A stretch of 64,000 bases of DNA, taken from Pseudomonadota bacterium. GTDB lineage: Bacteria > Pseudomonadota > Gammaproteobacteria > Burkholderiales > Burkholderiaceae_E. The notes below the pieces were generated by a model, which saw nothing but the letters and a program-made list of their open reading frames with translations, did no database searches and was not told where the DNA came from. Position numbers and translations under genes: made by a program. The DNA lies in assembly GCA_963204785.1 (NCBI GenBank), contig CAUJHG010000074.1:1-64000 (forward strand), read 5' to 3'. This document shows positions 26,296 through 36,993 of this stretch, one piece after another (within the stretch, counting starts at the first letter, position 1; every line of letters starts with the position of its first letter).

Positions 26296-28572
26296 GTGAA
26301 AAGGATGCTGAAGCTGCTGCTGGCCCTTGCGCTGGGCCTGCTGCCGGCCTTGCCGGGAGCGCTCGCGCAAGCGGTGCGCGTGGACGCGGTCGAGGCCGAA
26401 CTGGTCGCGCAGGGCGACGCTGCGGTCGCCGGCGCGACGCTGATGCTCGGGCTGCGACTGCGGCACGATCCGCACTGGCACACCTACTGGCGCAACCCTG
26501 GCGATTCCGGCCTGCCGACGCGGCTCGAGCTGAGCCTGCCTCCCGGCTGGCAGGCCGGCGAGATCGTCTGGCCGGCGCCACGACGCATCTTCATCGGCCC
26601 GCTCGCCAACTACGGCTACGAGGACGAACTGCTGCTGCCGGTGCCGGTGCGGGTGCCCGCCGGGGCGCCGCCGGGCCCTGTGAAGATCGGCGCGCGCGCG
26701 CAGTGGCTGATGTGCAGGGACGTCTGCATCCCCGGCGAGGCGCAGCTCAGGCTGGAGCTCCCGGTGGCCGCCAGCGCCGGGCCCTCGCGACACGCGATCC
26801 TCTTCGAGCGGGCTGCGATCGCCACGCCGCGCGAGACGCTGCAGGCGCGGATCGCTCCCGGCGAGCGCAGCCTGTCGCTGGTCTTCGAGCGTGCGCAGGC
26901 CGGAAGCGCGGAGTTCTTCCCCTATCGCGAGGAGCTGGTCTCGGCGCCGGCGCCCCAGCGTCTGTTCCGGCTGGACGAAGGCCGCTGGCGCCTCGAACTC
27001 GCGCTGGACGAGCGCGCCGCCCGCCCGGGCTTCGACAGTGACGCTTCCCGCTACGGCGCGTTCGGGGTGATCGTGCTCGACGGGGTGCCTCTGGAGGTTT
27101 CGGTGGTGGGGGGCGAGGGCCTTTCCGCCGGCGGCAGCCTGGTGTCGGTCGCCGAAGGCGGGGATCGTTCCGGGCAGGCTGGCGGCAGCCCGTTCGGCGG
27201 GCTCGGCGGACGGCTGCTGGGCAGCCTGTCCGGCACTGCGGGCGGTGCTGTCCCGCCGGGATCGATCGGTGCCGGCGGATCGGCAGCGGGCGCCGGCGCA
27301 CCGGCCGGCGCTCCTGCCGGCGGTCTGTCGCTTGCGATCGCCATCCTGTTCGGAGCGATCGGCGGCCTGATGCTCAACCTGATGCCCTGCGTCTTTCCGG
27401 TCATCGGTCTGAAGGTGCTGGGGTTCGCGGGCCAGGACAGCGGTGATCGTCGCGGTTCGCGCCACGGGGCCTTCGCCTTCGTGCTCGGCGTGCTGCTGTC
27501 GTTCTGGGCGCTGGCCGGGCTGCTGCTCGTGCTGCGCGGCGCCGGGCAGGCGGTGGGCTGGGGATTCCAGCTGCAGTCGCCCGCCTTCGTCGCCGCGATG
27601 GCGCTGCTGTTCGTGCTGATCGGGATGAACTTCGCGGGGGTCTTCGAGATCGGGGCCGGGATGACCCGGCTGGGAGGCGCGGAGACGGCGCTTGCCTCGC
27701 GCGGCGGCCTGACGGGGGCCTTCGGCACCGGGGTGCTTGCGGTGCTGGTGGCCACGCCCTGCACCGCACCGTTCATGGGCTCGGCGCTGGGCTATACGCT
27801 CGGACGTCCGGCGCTCGAGGTGTTCGCGGTGTTCGCCGCGATCGGGCTGGGAATGGCGCTGCCTTATGTGCTTCTCGGGATGTTCCCGGGCGCGCTGCGC
27901 TGGCTGCCGCGGCCGGGGCGCTGGATGGAGAGCTTCCGCCAGCTGCTGGCCTTCCCGATGTTCGCCACCGTGGCCTGGCTCGCCTGGGTGCTCGGGCTGC
28001 AGGTGGGCATGGACGCAGTGCTGGCACTGGCGATGGGCGCGGTGCTGGTGGCGCTGGCAGCGTGGCTCTACGGCCGCTTCGTCCAGGCCTCTGCCGGTAC
28101 GCGCCGGGGCCTTGCCGCAGTCCTGGCGCTGGCGGCCTTCGCTGCGGGAGTCTGGCTCGCCTGGCCCGCAGTGCAGCCCGATGCGCAGACTGCCCGCGCA
28201 GGCGCCGCAGCGCCGGGCGAGCAGTGGCAGGACTGGAGCGAACAGGCGGTGGCGCGCGCGCGCGGCGAGGGACGACCGGTCTTCGTCGACTTCACTGCCG
28301 CTTGGTGCGTGAGCTGCCAGGTGAACAAGAAGCTGGTGCTCGAGCGCGAGCCGGTGGCCGGCGAGATGGCGCGCAGGGAGGTGCTGCGCCTGCGGGCCGA
28401 CTGGACGCAGCGCGATCCGCGGATCACCGCTGCGCTCGCCAGCCACGGCCGCAACGGCGTGCCGCTGTACCTGCTCTATCTCCCGGGCGAGGCCGAACCG
28501 CGGGTCCTGCCCGAGATCCTGAGCCCGGGAATCGTGACCGCCGAGCTCGCGCGCCTGCCCCGAGCCCGATGA
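26296..28572 (+). CDS. dsbD: Thiol:disulfide interchange protein DsbD-like
   Basis: An inner-membrane reductant conduit that passes electrons from cytoplasmic thioredoxin to periplasmic substrates. About 758 residues: signal peptide; a periplasmic alpha-like domain with the CxxxC pair in WLMCRDVCIPGEA; a Gly/Ala/Pro-rich linker (about 260-335); eight transmembrane helices with the two redox cysteines in LMPCVFPVIG and TPCTAPFMG; and a C-terminal thioredoxin-like domain with AAWCVSCQVNKK. The domain set is complete. I choose GTG 26296 rather than ATG 26305: no ribosome site precedes either, but a TAGCAT box ends 7 nt before the GTG, suggesting a leaderless message. Confidence 0.92.
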   Translation: MKRMLKLLLALALGLLPALPGALAQAVRVDAVEAELVAQGDAAVAGATLMLGLRLRHDPHWHTYWRNPGDSGLPTRLELSLPPGWQAGEIVWPAPRRIFIGPLANYGYEDELLLPVPVRVPAGAPPGPVKIGARAQWLMCRDVCIPGEAQLRLELPVAASAGPSRHAILFERAAIATPRETLQARIAPGERSLSLVFERAQAGSAEFFPYREELVSAPAPQRLFRLDEGRWRLELALDERAARPGFDSDASRYGAFGVIVLDGVPLEVSVVGGEGLSAGGSLVSVAEGGDRSGQAGGSPFGGLGGRLLGSLSGTAGGAVPPGSIGAGGSAAGAGAPAGAPAGGLSLAIAILFGAIGGLMLNLMPCVFPVIGLKVLGFAGQDSGDRRGSRHGAFAFVLGVLLSFWALAGLLLVLRGAGQAVGWGFQLQSPAFVAAMALLFVLIGMNFAGVFEIGAGMTRLGGAETALASRGGLTGAFGTGVLAVLVATPCTAPFMGSALGYTLGRPALEVFAVFAAIGLGMALPYVLLGMFPGALRWLPRPGRWMESFRQLLAFPMFATVAWLAWVLGLQVGMDAVLALAMGAVLVALAAWLYGRFVQASAGTRRGLAAVLALAAFAAGVWLAWPAVQPDAQTARAGAAAPGEQWQDWSEQAVARARGEGRPVFVDFTAAWCVSCQVNKKLVLEREPVAGEMARREVLRLRADWTQRDPRITAALASHGRNGVPLYLLYLPGEAEPRVLPEILSPGIVTAELARLPRAR

Positions 28573-28789
28573 TCGGCGCAGCGCGCCTCCGATGGGCGGC
28601 TGAAGGGTTCCCCGACGCGCTCCCGGGCACGGCTGCCCATGGGCCTCGTCTGGCGCGCCCGCTGAGTCCCGGTCGCATGTCGTCCCGGAGCTGCGCCGGC
28701 TAGAATCGGCGGGCAGCGCCGGTCACGGTCGCCGCGCGCAGGTCCCGGCGCAGTCCCGCGCCCGGACTCCAGCCAGGAGGGTCGAGGAC

Positions 28790-29410
28790 ATGCCGGTGGT
28801 CGCGATCGTCAATCCCAAGGGAGGCGTCGGCAAGACGACGCTCGCCACCAACCTCGCAGGCGCCTTCGCCGCCGCAGGCCACCGCACGATGCTCGGCGAC
28901 TTCGATCGCCAGCAGTCCTCGCGCGACTGGCTCTCCCTGCGGCCCCAGGCGGTGGCGCGGATCGAGGGCTGGGAGGAGAGCGAACTGAAGCGCCCGCCAC
29001 GCGGTGTCACGCACGTGGTGATCGACACCCCGTCGCAGATCGACCCCCGGCGCCTGGCCGAGGTGGTGCGCGTGGCCGATCGCGTGCTGATGCCCATGCA
29101 GCCGTCGATGCTCGACCTGCTTGCGATGCGCCGCTTCCTCGATGAACTCGGCAGCGCCCTGCGCAGCCGGGACCGGCTGCCCGGCAAGTTCGCGCTGGTC
29201 GGAATGCGGGTCGATGCGCGCACGCGCGCCGCGCAGGAACTGGATCGCTTCTTCTCCGGGCTGGACATCCCGGTGGCAGCGATCCTCCGCGATACGCAGA
29301 ACTACGTGCAGCTCGCTGCGCACGGACTGAGCCTGTTCGATCTGCCCGAGCATCGGGTGGCGGGCGATCGCGAGAGCTGGGCGCCGCTGCTGCGCTGGGT
29401 GTCGGGCTGA
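28790..29410 (+). CDS. Orphan ParA/MinD-family ATPase
   Basis: A 206-residue deviant-Walker ATPase. Residues 8-17 are the signature NPKGGVGKTT with the extra Lys10, the DFD box (GDFDRQQSSRDW) lies near residue 40, and VVIDTPSQIDP is the Walker B-like strand. It lacks the N-terminal DNA-binding region of plasmid ParA, and no parB or centromere-like repeat is nearby, so a chromosome-partition role is unlikely; such orphans position protein complexes or flank envelope genes. It has a strong ribosome site (GGAGG). A TAGAAT hexamer at 28701-28706 is a possible -10. It is 11 nt upstream of the TldD-like gene. Confidence 0.87.
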   Translation: MPVVAIVNPKGGVGKTTLATNLAGAFAAAGHRTMLGDFDRQQSSRDWLSLRPQAVARIEGWEESELKRPPRGVTHVVIDTPSQIDPRRLAEVVRVADRVLMPMQPSMLDLLAMRRFLDELGSALRSRDRLPGKFALVGMRVDARTRAAQELDRFFSGLDIPVAAILRDTQNYVQLAAHGLSLFDLPEHRVAGDRESWAPLLRWVSG

Positions 29411-29421
29411 GCCGCGCCGCG

Positions 29422-30906
29422 ATGGGTCAGGACCAAAGGCGGCAGCAGGCCGGCACTGCGGTTGCGGCGGCGATCGCCGCGCTGCGGGCTCCCGCGCAGG
29501 CGCTCGTTTCAGTGCGGCTGGTCGAGGAGGAGTCGCGCGTCCTGGCAGTGGTGCGCGGCGTGCTGCAGCCGCTGGTGTCGACGGTGGATTCAGGTGCGAT
29601 GGTCACGGTGCAGGTGCCTGGCGGCAGCGGCTACTGTGCGAGCGCCGACCTCGGCCCGGCTTCGCTGCAGGCGGCCGCCGACCGAGCATTCACCTGGGCG
29701 AAGCTCTGCGCCCGCTTCGGGGTGTTCGATGGCGTGAGCCTGCCGTCGCCACGGGTCGACGGGCTGCACTGGCCGTCCAGGGCGGTCGAGCCGCTGCCGC
29801 ACGACGAGGCGCTGATCGGGCTGCTGCACGAGGAGGCCGCGGCGCTGCGTCGCGACGAGCGCATCGTCCACTGGAGCGCGACCCTGCGCATCACCCGCAG
29901 CCGCCAGAGCCTGTTCGCCGATGGCCGCCAGCTCGCCGAGCAGGTCTTCGACTGGATCGAGCCCAATCTCGAGGCCACTGCCGCGGCCGATGGCCTCGCC
30001 CAGACCCGCACCCTCGCCGGGCATTACAACGGTTTCTGCCAGCAGGGCGGCTTCGAGGTGCTGCGCCGATCGGGCCTGCCCGGGGGCGGTGAACGTGTCG
30101 GCGAAGAGGCGCTGCAGCTGCTGGCCGCGCCGAACTGCCCGAGCGGGCGGATGTCGCTGCTGCTGATGCCCGACCAGATGATGCTGCAGATCCACGAGTC
30201 GATCGGGCATCCGCTCGAACTCGATCGCATCCTGGGCGACGAGCGCAACTTCGCCGGCGGCAGCTTCGTGACTCCGGACATGTTCGGCAGCTACCCTTAC
30301 GGTTCGGAGCTGCTGAACGTCAGCTTCGACCCGGAGCGCCAGGCCGGCTTCGCCGGCTACGGGGCGGATGACGAAGGCACGCCCGCCAGCCGCACTCTGC
30401 TGATCGAGCGGGGCGTGCTGATGCGCCCGCTGGGCAGCGCACTGTCGCAGGCGCGCGCGCAGGCCGCGGGCCTGCGGCTGGGCGCCGTTGCCTGTGCCCG
30501 CGCCAGCGGCTGGCACCGCGCGCCCATCGACCGGATGGCCAACCTGGATGTCGAGCCCGGCGACACGCCGCTGGCGCAGATGATCGCGCAGGTGGAGCAC
30601 GGCGTGCTGATGCGCACCAACGCCTCGTGGTCGATCGACGACTCTCGCAACAAGTTCCAGTTCGGCTGCGAGTGGGGCCAGCGGATCGAGGACGGGCAGC
30701 TCGGCGCGGTGGTGCGCAATCCCAACTACCGCGGCGTGTCGGCAAGCTTCTGGCGCAGCCTGTCAAGGCTTGGCGACCGTGACAGCTTCGAGGTGATGGG
30801 AACGCCCTTCTGCGGCAAGGGCGAACCCGGACAGGTGATCCGCGTCGGCCACTCGGCGCCTGCCTGCCTGTTCGACGGGGTCGAGGTCTTCGGGGGGGCA
30901 CGGTGA
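29422..30906 (+). CDS. TldD-like metallopeptidase subunit (non-canonical paralogue)
   Basis: A 494-residue member of the TldD/PmbA family. TldD and TldE form a heterodimeric Zn peptidase that trims unfolded or RiPP peptides; TldD carries HExxxH. Here the motif is LQIHESIGHPLELD near residue 256, with a downstream catalytic-region Cys in KFQFGCEWGQRI. The canonical TldD motif is HEAVGHGLEGD, and the N-terminal third is divergent, so this is probably a paralogue rather than the housekeeping copy. It is paired with a TldE-like gene 40 bp downstream and preceded by the ParA gene. Confidence 0.85.
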   Translation: MGQDQRRQQAGTAVAAAIAALRAPAQALVSVRLVEEESRVLAVVRGVLQPLVSTVDSGAMVTVQVPGGSGYCASADLGPASLQAAADRAFTWAKLCARFGVFDGVSLPSPRVDGLHWPSRAVEPLPHDEALIGLLHEEAAALRRDERIVHWSATLRITRSRQSLFADGRQLAEQVFDWIEPNLEATAAADGLAQTRTLAGHYNGFCQQGGFEVLRRSGLPGGGERVGEEALQLLAAPNCPSGRMSLLLMPDQMMLQIHESIGHPLELDRILGDERNFAGGSFVTPDMFGSYPYGSELLNVSFDPERQAGFAGYGADDEGTPASRTLLIERGVLMRPLGSALSQARAQAAGLRLGAVACARASGWHRAPIDRMANLDVEPGDTPLAQMIAQVEHGVLMRTNASWSIDDSRNKFQFGCEWGQRIEDGQLGAVVRNPNYRGVSASFWRSLSRLGDRDSFEVMGTPFCGKGEPGQVIRVGHSAPACLFDGVEVFGGAR

Positions 30907-30946
30907 GGCCGGGCGTCGCCGTGCGCGCATCGGCGAGAAAGCGGAC

Positions 30947-32281
30947 GTGAGCGGGGAATTGCACGGACGCTACGCCCGGGTGCTCGACGCGGTGCGCGAG
31001 GCTGCGCGCCCGGGCGAGATCAGCGCGGGCTGGCTGGCGGCCGAGCGTTCGGATTTCGTGCGCTTCAACCATGGCCGGGTGCGCCAATGCGGCAGCGTCG
31101 AACGTGCCACCCTCGAGCTGCGGCTGATCGTCGGCGCCTGCCAGGCGCGGCGCACCCTCACCCTGTCCGGCGATCCTGCGGCCGACCTCGAGCGGGTCGG
31201 CGCGGGCCTGCGCTGGCTGCGCGAGGCGCTCGCGCGCTCGCACCCGGATCCCTGGCTGAGCTTCTCGACACGGCCCTCGCGCAGCCGCCTGGTCGCCGGG
31301 ACGCGGCTGCCGCTGCCCGAGGAGGCGGTCGAGGCTGTGTGCACCGCCGCCGGATCGAGCGATCTGGTCGGTCTGCATGCTGCCGGTCCGCTGGCGCGCG
31401 GCTTCGCCAGCAGCCTCGGTCACGAGCACTGGCACGAGACGGACTCCTGGTTCTTCGACCACTCGATCCAGGCCGACGCGGGGCGGGCCGCGAAGGCAAC
31501 GCTGGCCGGCGGAGCGTGGTCGGCCCAGCGGGTGCGCGCGTCGATCGACGGCATCCGCAGCCAGGCGCAGCTGCTGTGCCGTGCGCCGAAGCCGCTCGAT
31601 CCCGGCCGCCACCGCAGCTACCTGTCGCCCCGGGCGCTTGCCGATCTCCTGGGCCTGCTGGCCTGGGACGGCTTCTCCGCGCGCGCGCACCGCAGCGGGC
31701 ATGCCAGTCTCGCTGCGCTGCGCGAAGGGGAGCACCGGCTGGATGCGCAGGTGCACATCGCCGAGGACCTCGCGGCCGCGCAGGTGCCCGCGTTCCAGTC
31801 CGACGGTTTCGCGCGCCCGCCGCGCCTGGACCTGGTGCGCGAAGGCCGCTTCACCGACTGGCTCGCCTCGCCGCGCAGCGGTCGCGAGTTCGCGATCCGG
31901 GACAATGGCGCTGCCGATGCGGAGACGCCCGAGGCGCTCTCGATGCAGGGCGGCACGCTGGATGAGCACGAGGCCTTCGCACGGCTCGGAACCGGAGTGG
32001 CGATCGGCAACCTGTGGTACCTGAACTTCTCCGACCGGCAGGCCTGCCGTGTCACCGGAATGACCCGCTTCGCGACCTTCTGGGTGCACGAGGGCGAAGC
32101 GGTGGCGCCGGTGGCGCCGATGCGCATCGACGACAGCGTCTACCGGATGCTCGGTGGCGCCCTCGAGGCCCTGACCCGCGAACCGGTGCAGAGTCCGGAC
32201 ACAGACAGCTACGAAGGCCGACGCTTCGGATCCATCACCGCGCCCGGCGCGCTGCTCGCGGGGCTCGATTTCACGCTGTAG
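30947..32281 (+). CDS. TldE/PmbA-like protein, partner of the TldD-like subunit
   Basis: A 444-residue TldD/PmbA-family protein without HExxxH, as expected of the TldE partner, which shapes the proteolytic chamber but has no metal. GTG 30947 is the start. Recognisable family blocks are LVGLHAAGPLARGFASSLGH in the middle, and the C-terminal IGNLWYLNFSDRQACRVTGM followed by TRFATFWVHEGE. It is cotranscribed with the TldD-like gene. Substrates are unknown; no RiPP precursor gene is visible within 5 kb. Confidence 0.83.
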   Translation: MSGELHGRYARVLDAVREAARPGEISAGWLAAERSDFVRFNHGRVRQCGSVERATLELRLIVGACQARRTLTLSGDPAADLERVGAGLRWLREALARSHPDPWLSFSTRPSRSRLVAGTRLPLPEEAVEAVCTAAGSSDLVGLHAAGPLARGFASSLGHEHWHETDSWFFDHSIQADAGRAAKATLAGGAWSAQRVRASIDGIRSQAQLLCRAPKPLDPGRHRSYLSPRALADLLGLLAWDGFSARAHRSGHASLAALREGEHRLDAQVHIAEDLAAAQVPAFQSDGFARPPRLDLVREGRFTDWLASPRSGREFAIRDNGAADAETPEALSMQGGTLDEHEAFARLGTGVAIGNLWYLNFSDRQACRVTGMTRFATFWVHEGEAVAPVAPMRIDDSVYRMLGGALEALTREPVQSPDTDSYEGRRFGSITAPGALLAGLDFTL

Positions 32282-32389
32282 CACCGTGCGTTCCCGGGGC
32301 CTTGCGGAGCGGGTGGCCGGCCTGCGGATTCGATAAACTCCTCGTGGTTCCTCGCGCGGGAACACACAACGCACACAGGAGACAGGATC

Positions 32390-33916
32390 GTGACCGTCCG
32401 CGCCTATGACTGGATCGCCCACCATGCCCGAACCAACGGCGGCGATGTCGCGACCGTCGATCTGCACGAGAAGCGCAGCCTGACCTATCGCGAGTTCGAC
32501 CAGCGCATCGGCAGGCTCGCATCCTGGCTGCGCCAGGCGGGCGTCGGGCGCGGCGAGCGTGCGGCGATCCTCGCGCAGAACTGCACCGACTTCTTCGAGC
32601 TGCAGTTCGCCTGCGCGCGCCTGGGCGCGATCTTCGTCCCGCTGAACTGGCGGCTGACCGTCCCGGAGCTGCGCTTCATCGTCGGCGACGCCGCGCCGCG
32701 TGTGCTGATCCACGATCCGGAATTCGCCGAGGCCGCCCAGGCGCTGCGGCTGGCCTTCCCGGAGACGACGCTGCTCGCGCGCTGCGGCGCGACGAGCGAC
32801 TACGAGCGTGCGCTCGCCTCGGTCGAGCCGCTGCCGGCGGCCGCCTGGGAGGAGGTCACGCACGACGACGTCTCCACGATCATGTACACCTCGGGCACGA
32901 CCGGCCACCCGAAGGGGGCGATGATCACCCACGGCATGACCTTCTGGAACGTGGTCAACCTGGGGATGCCTGCCGAGATCAGCAGCGCGACGGTCTTCGT
33001 GGCGGTGCTGCCGCTGTTCCACACCGGCGGACTGAACTGTTACTCGAACCCGGTCTTCCATGCCGGCGGCCGGGTGCTGGTGCCGCGCAGCTTCGATCCG
33101 GGCGAGACGCTGCGGATGTTCGCCGACCCCGAGGTCGGGCTGACCCACTTCTTCGGAGTGCCGGCGCACTACCAGTTCCTGCTCCAGCATCCGGACTTCG
33201 AAGGCACCGATCTTTCCGGCCTGCGCGTGGCCGGCGTGGGTGGCGCGCCGATGCCGGTGCCGCTGCTCGAGGCCTGGCTTGCCCGGGGCGTTGCGCTGAT
33301 CCAGGGCTACGGGATGACCGAGACCAGCCCGGGCGTGCTCTGCCTCGACCGCCGCGATGCGGCGCGCAAGATCGGCTCGGCGGGCAAGCCGCTGCTGCAC
33401 ACCGAGACGCGCGTCGTCGACGAGCGCGGCGTCGATGTCCCGCGGGGCGAGATGGGCGAGCTGTGGGTGCGCGGCCCGAACATCACCCCCGGCTACTGGA
33501 ACCGGCCCGACGCGAACAAGGCGTCGTTCACGGACGGTTGGCTGCACACCGGCGATGCCGCCCGGGTCGACGAGGAGGGCTACTACTACATCGTCGACCG
33601 CACCAAGGACATGTACATCTCGGGCGGCGAGAACGTCTACCCGGCCGAGGTCGAGAGCGTGCTGTACCAGCTGCCGCAGCTCGCGGAGGCGGCGATCATC
33701 GGCGTTCCCGACGAGCGCTGGGGCGAGGTCGGCAAGGCGATCGTCGCGCTCAAGCCGGGGCAGGCGCTGAGCGCCGAGCAGATCATCGACCACTGCCGCG
33801 AGAACCTCGCGCGCTACAAGCTGCCGCGCTACGTGGAGTTCGTGGAGGTGCTGCCGCGCACCGCCTCGGGCAAGGTGCACAAGCCGACGCTGCGGCAGAG
33901 CTTCGGGAAGGTGTGA
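32390..33916 (+). CDS. Acyl-CoA synthetase (AMP-forming, ANL superfamily)
   Basis: A 508-residue ligase joining a carboxylic acid to CoA. P-loop MYTSGTTGHPKGAMITH near residue 170, adenylate motif GYGMTETSPGV, A7/A8 region TGDAARVDEEGYYYIVDRTK and IYISGGENVYPAEVE-like MYISGGENVYPAEVES, and the catalytic A10 Lys in RTASGKVHKPTLR. Length and motifs fit medium/long-chain or aryl acid FadD-like ligases; the substrate cannot be read. GTG 32390 has CAGGAGAC upstream. It lies downstream of the TldD/E pair with a 108-bp gap that may carry its own promoter. Confidence 0.88.
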   Translation: MTVRAYDWIAHHARTNGGDVATVDLHEKRSLTYREFDQRIGRLASWLRQAGVGRGERAAILAQNCTDFFELQFACARLGAIFVPLNWRLTVPELRFIVGDAAPRVLIHDPEFAEAAQALRLAFPETTLLARCGATSDYERALASVEPLPAAAWEEVTHDDVSTIMYTSGTTGHPKGAMITHGMTFWNVVNLGMPAEISSATVFVAVLPLFHTGGLNCYSNPVFHAGGRVLVPRSFDPGETLRMFADPEVGLTHFFGVPAHYQFLLQHPDFEGTDLSGLRVAGVGGAPMPVPLLEAWLARGVALIQGYGMTETSPGVLCLDRRDAARKIGSAGKPLLHTETRVVDERGVDVPRGEMGELWVRGPNITPGYWNRPDANKASFTDGWLHTGDAARVDEEGYYYIVDRTKDMYISGGENVYPAEVESVLYQLPQLAEAAIIGVPDERWGEVGKAIVALKPGQALSAEQIIDHCRENLARYKLPRYVEFVEVLPRTASGKVHKPTLRQSFGKV

Positions 33917-34016
33917 TCGCCGGCCGGAGCCTGCCGTGGCTCCGGTCCGGTCCGGTGCCTGGCTGCGCTGCGATGATGCCGCAGCCGGGGCCGTGACCCT
34001 GTCCGACGGAGTCGCC

Positions 34017-34916
34017 GTGCTGCGCAGGATCCTTGTCGCCTCCTGTCTGTCTCTCCTCGTGCTGGCCGGTGGCTGCGCCACGCCGAACGCAGGGCCCGCT
34101 GCCGCTCGCTGGCCGGTCGACCAGGAGGGCGGGCCTGCGCCTGTCGAACTGCAGCATGCCTTCGACCAGCCGCGGCCGGCCGACTTCCTCCTGCTGGGCG
34201 AGATCCACGACCACCCGCTGCATCATCGGCTGCGCGCGCGCTGGCTCGATGGGCTCGCGCAGCGGCACCGCTTCGTGGTCGCGCTCGAGCAGCTCGACGC
34301 CGATCGGCAGCCAGCGCTCGATGCAGCCGTTGCGGCGTCGGCTGGCAGTGCGCGGCCGCCGGCGGCAGTCGCGCGCCGCGTCGCGCAGGCCGCCGGCTTC
34401 GACTTCGATGCCTGGGACTGGCCATCGTATTCGCCCTACGTGGAACTTGCGCTGCGCCGGGGGCTGCCGCTGGTTGCGGCCAACCTGTCCAACGCGCAGG
34501 CCCGCAGCATCGCGCGCGGCCAGGCGCACCCGCTGGCTGGCGTCGAACCGTCCGGCTGGGGGCCTGCGCAGCGTGCAGCAATGATCGCCGAGATCCGCGA
34601 CGGACACTGCGGGCTGCTGCCCGAGCGCAGCCTCGAACCGATGGTCGCGGCGCAGGTGGCCCGCGATGCGCAGATCGCCCGGGCGCTCGTCGCGGCGCAC
34701 CGCCGCCACCGCCTGCCGGTGGTGCTGATCGCGGGCAACGGACACGTGCGCGTCGACCTGGGCGTGCCGCGCCACCTGCGCGACCTCGCACCGCAGGCGC
34801 GCGTGCTGTCGATCGGCTTCGTCGAGACCGGCAGGCCCGCAGGGGTGTTCGACCTCGAGGTCGTGACGCCGGTCCACGAGCGGGATGATCCCTGCGCGCG
34901 GCTGCGCGGCCGCTGA
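34017..34916 (+). CDS. ChaN-family lipoprotein
   Basis: About 299 residues. The N-terminus is a lipoprotein signal (LRRILVASCLSLLVLAGGCA; the Cys near residue 20 is the lipidation site, with a less common AGG lipobox). The ChaN fold signature is DFLLLGEIHDHPLHHRLRAR and VVALEQLD; the C-terminal part has LIAGNGHVRVDLGVPRHL. ChaN proteins bind haem as dimers in Campylobacter and are proposed to act in iron/haem uptake; fur 1.5 kb away is suggestive only. GTG 34017 is chosen because GGAG lies 5 nt upstream and the signal peptide starts there. Confidence 0.82.
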   Translation: MLRRILVASCLSLLVLAGGCATPNAGPAAARWPVDQEGGPAPVELQHAFDQPRPADFLLLGEIHDHPLHHRLRARWLDGLAQRHRFVVALEQLDADRQPALDAAVAASAGSARPPAAVARRVAQAAGFDFDAWDWPSYSPYVELALRRGLPLVAANLSNAQARSIARGQAHPLAGVEPSGWGPAQRAAMIAEIRDGHCGLLPERSLEPMVAAQVARDAQIARALVAAHRRHRLPVVLIAGNGHVRVDLGVPRHLRDLAPQARVLSIGFVETGRPAGVFDLEVVTPVHERDDPCARLRGR

Positions 34917-34940
34917 GCGGCGGCGTCGGCGCCGGGTGGG

Positions 34941-36888
<1,948 letters not shown>

Positions 36889-36993
36889 CTCCACCCGCAG
36901 GCCCGGGCCAAGCCGCTGTCGGGTCACACCCTGGCGCGGCCCAGGGGCAGGAAGGCCGCAGCGTCGCGGGCGGCGCTCAGGTGTGGCGCCGTC

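Noticed and set aside
28573..28789. Small gene between dsbD and the ParA gene
   Set aside because: Short frames here have no ribosome site or recognisable features; only a TAGAAT -10-like hexamer for the ParA gene was kept, as part of that entry.
30320..34081. A 1253-codon open frame on the minus strand
   Set aside because: It is antisense to the TldD/TldE, acyl-CoA synthetase genes, all of which have clear motifs; the frame itself has none.
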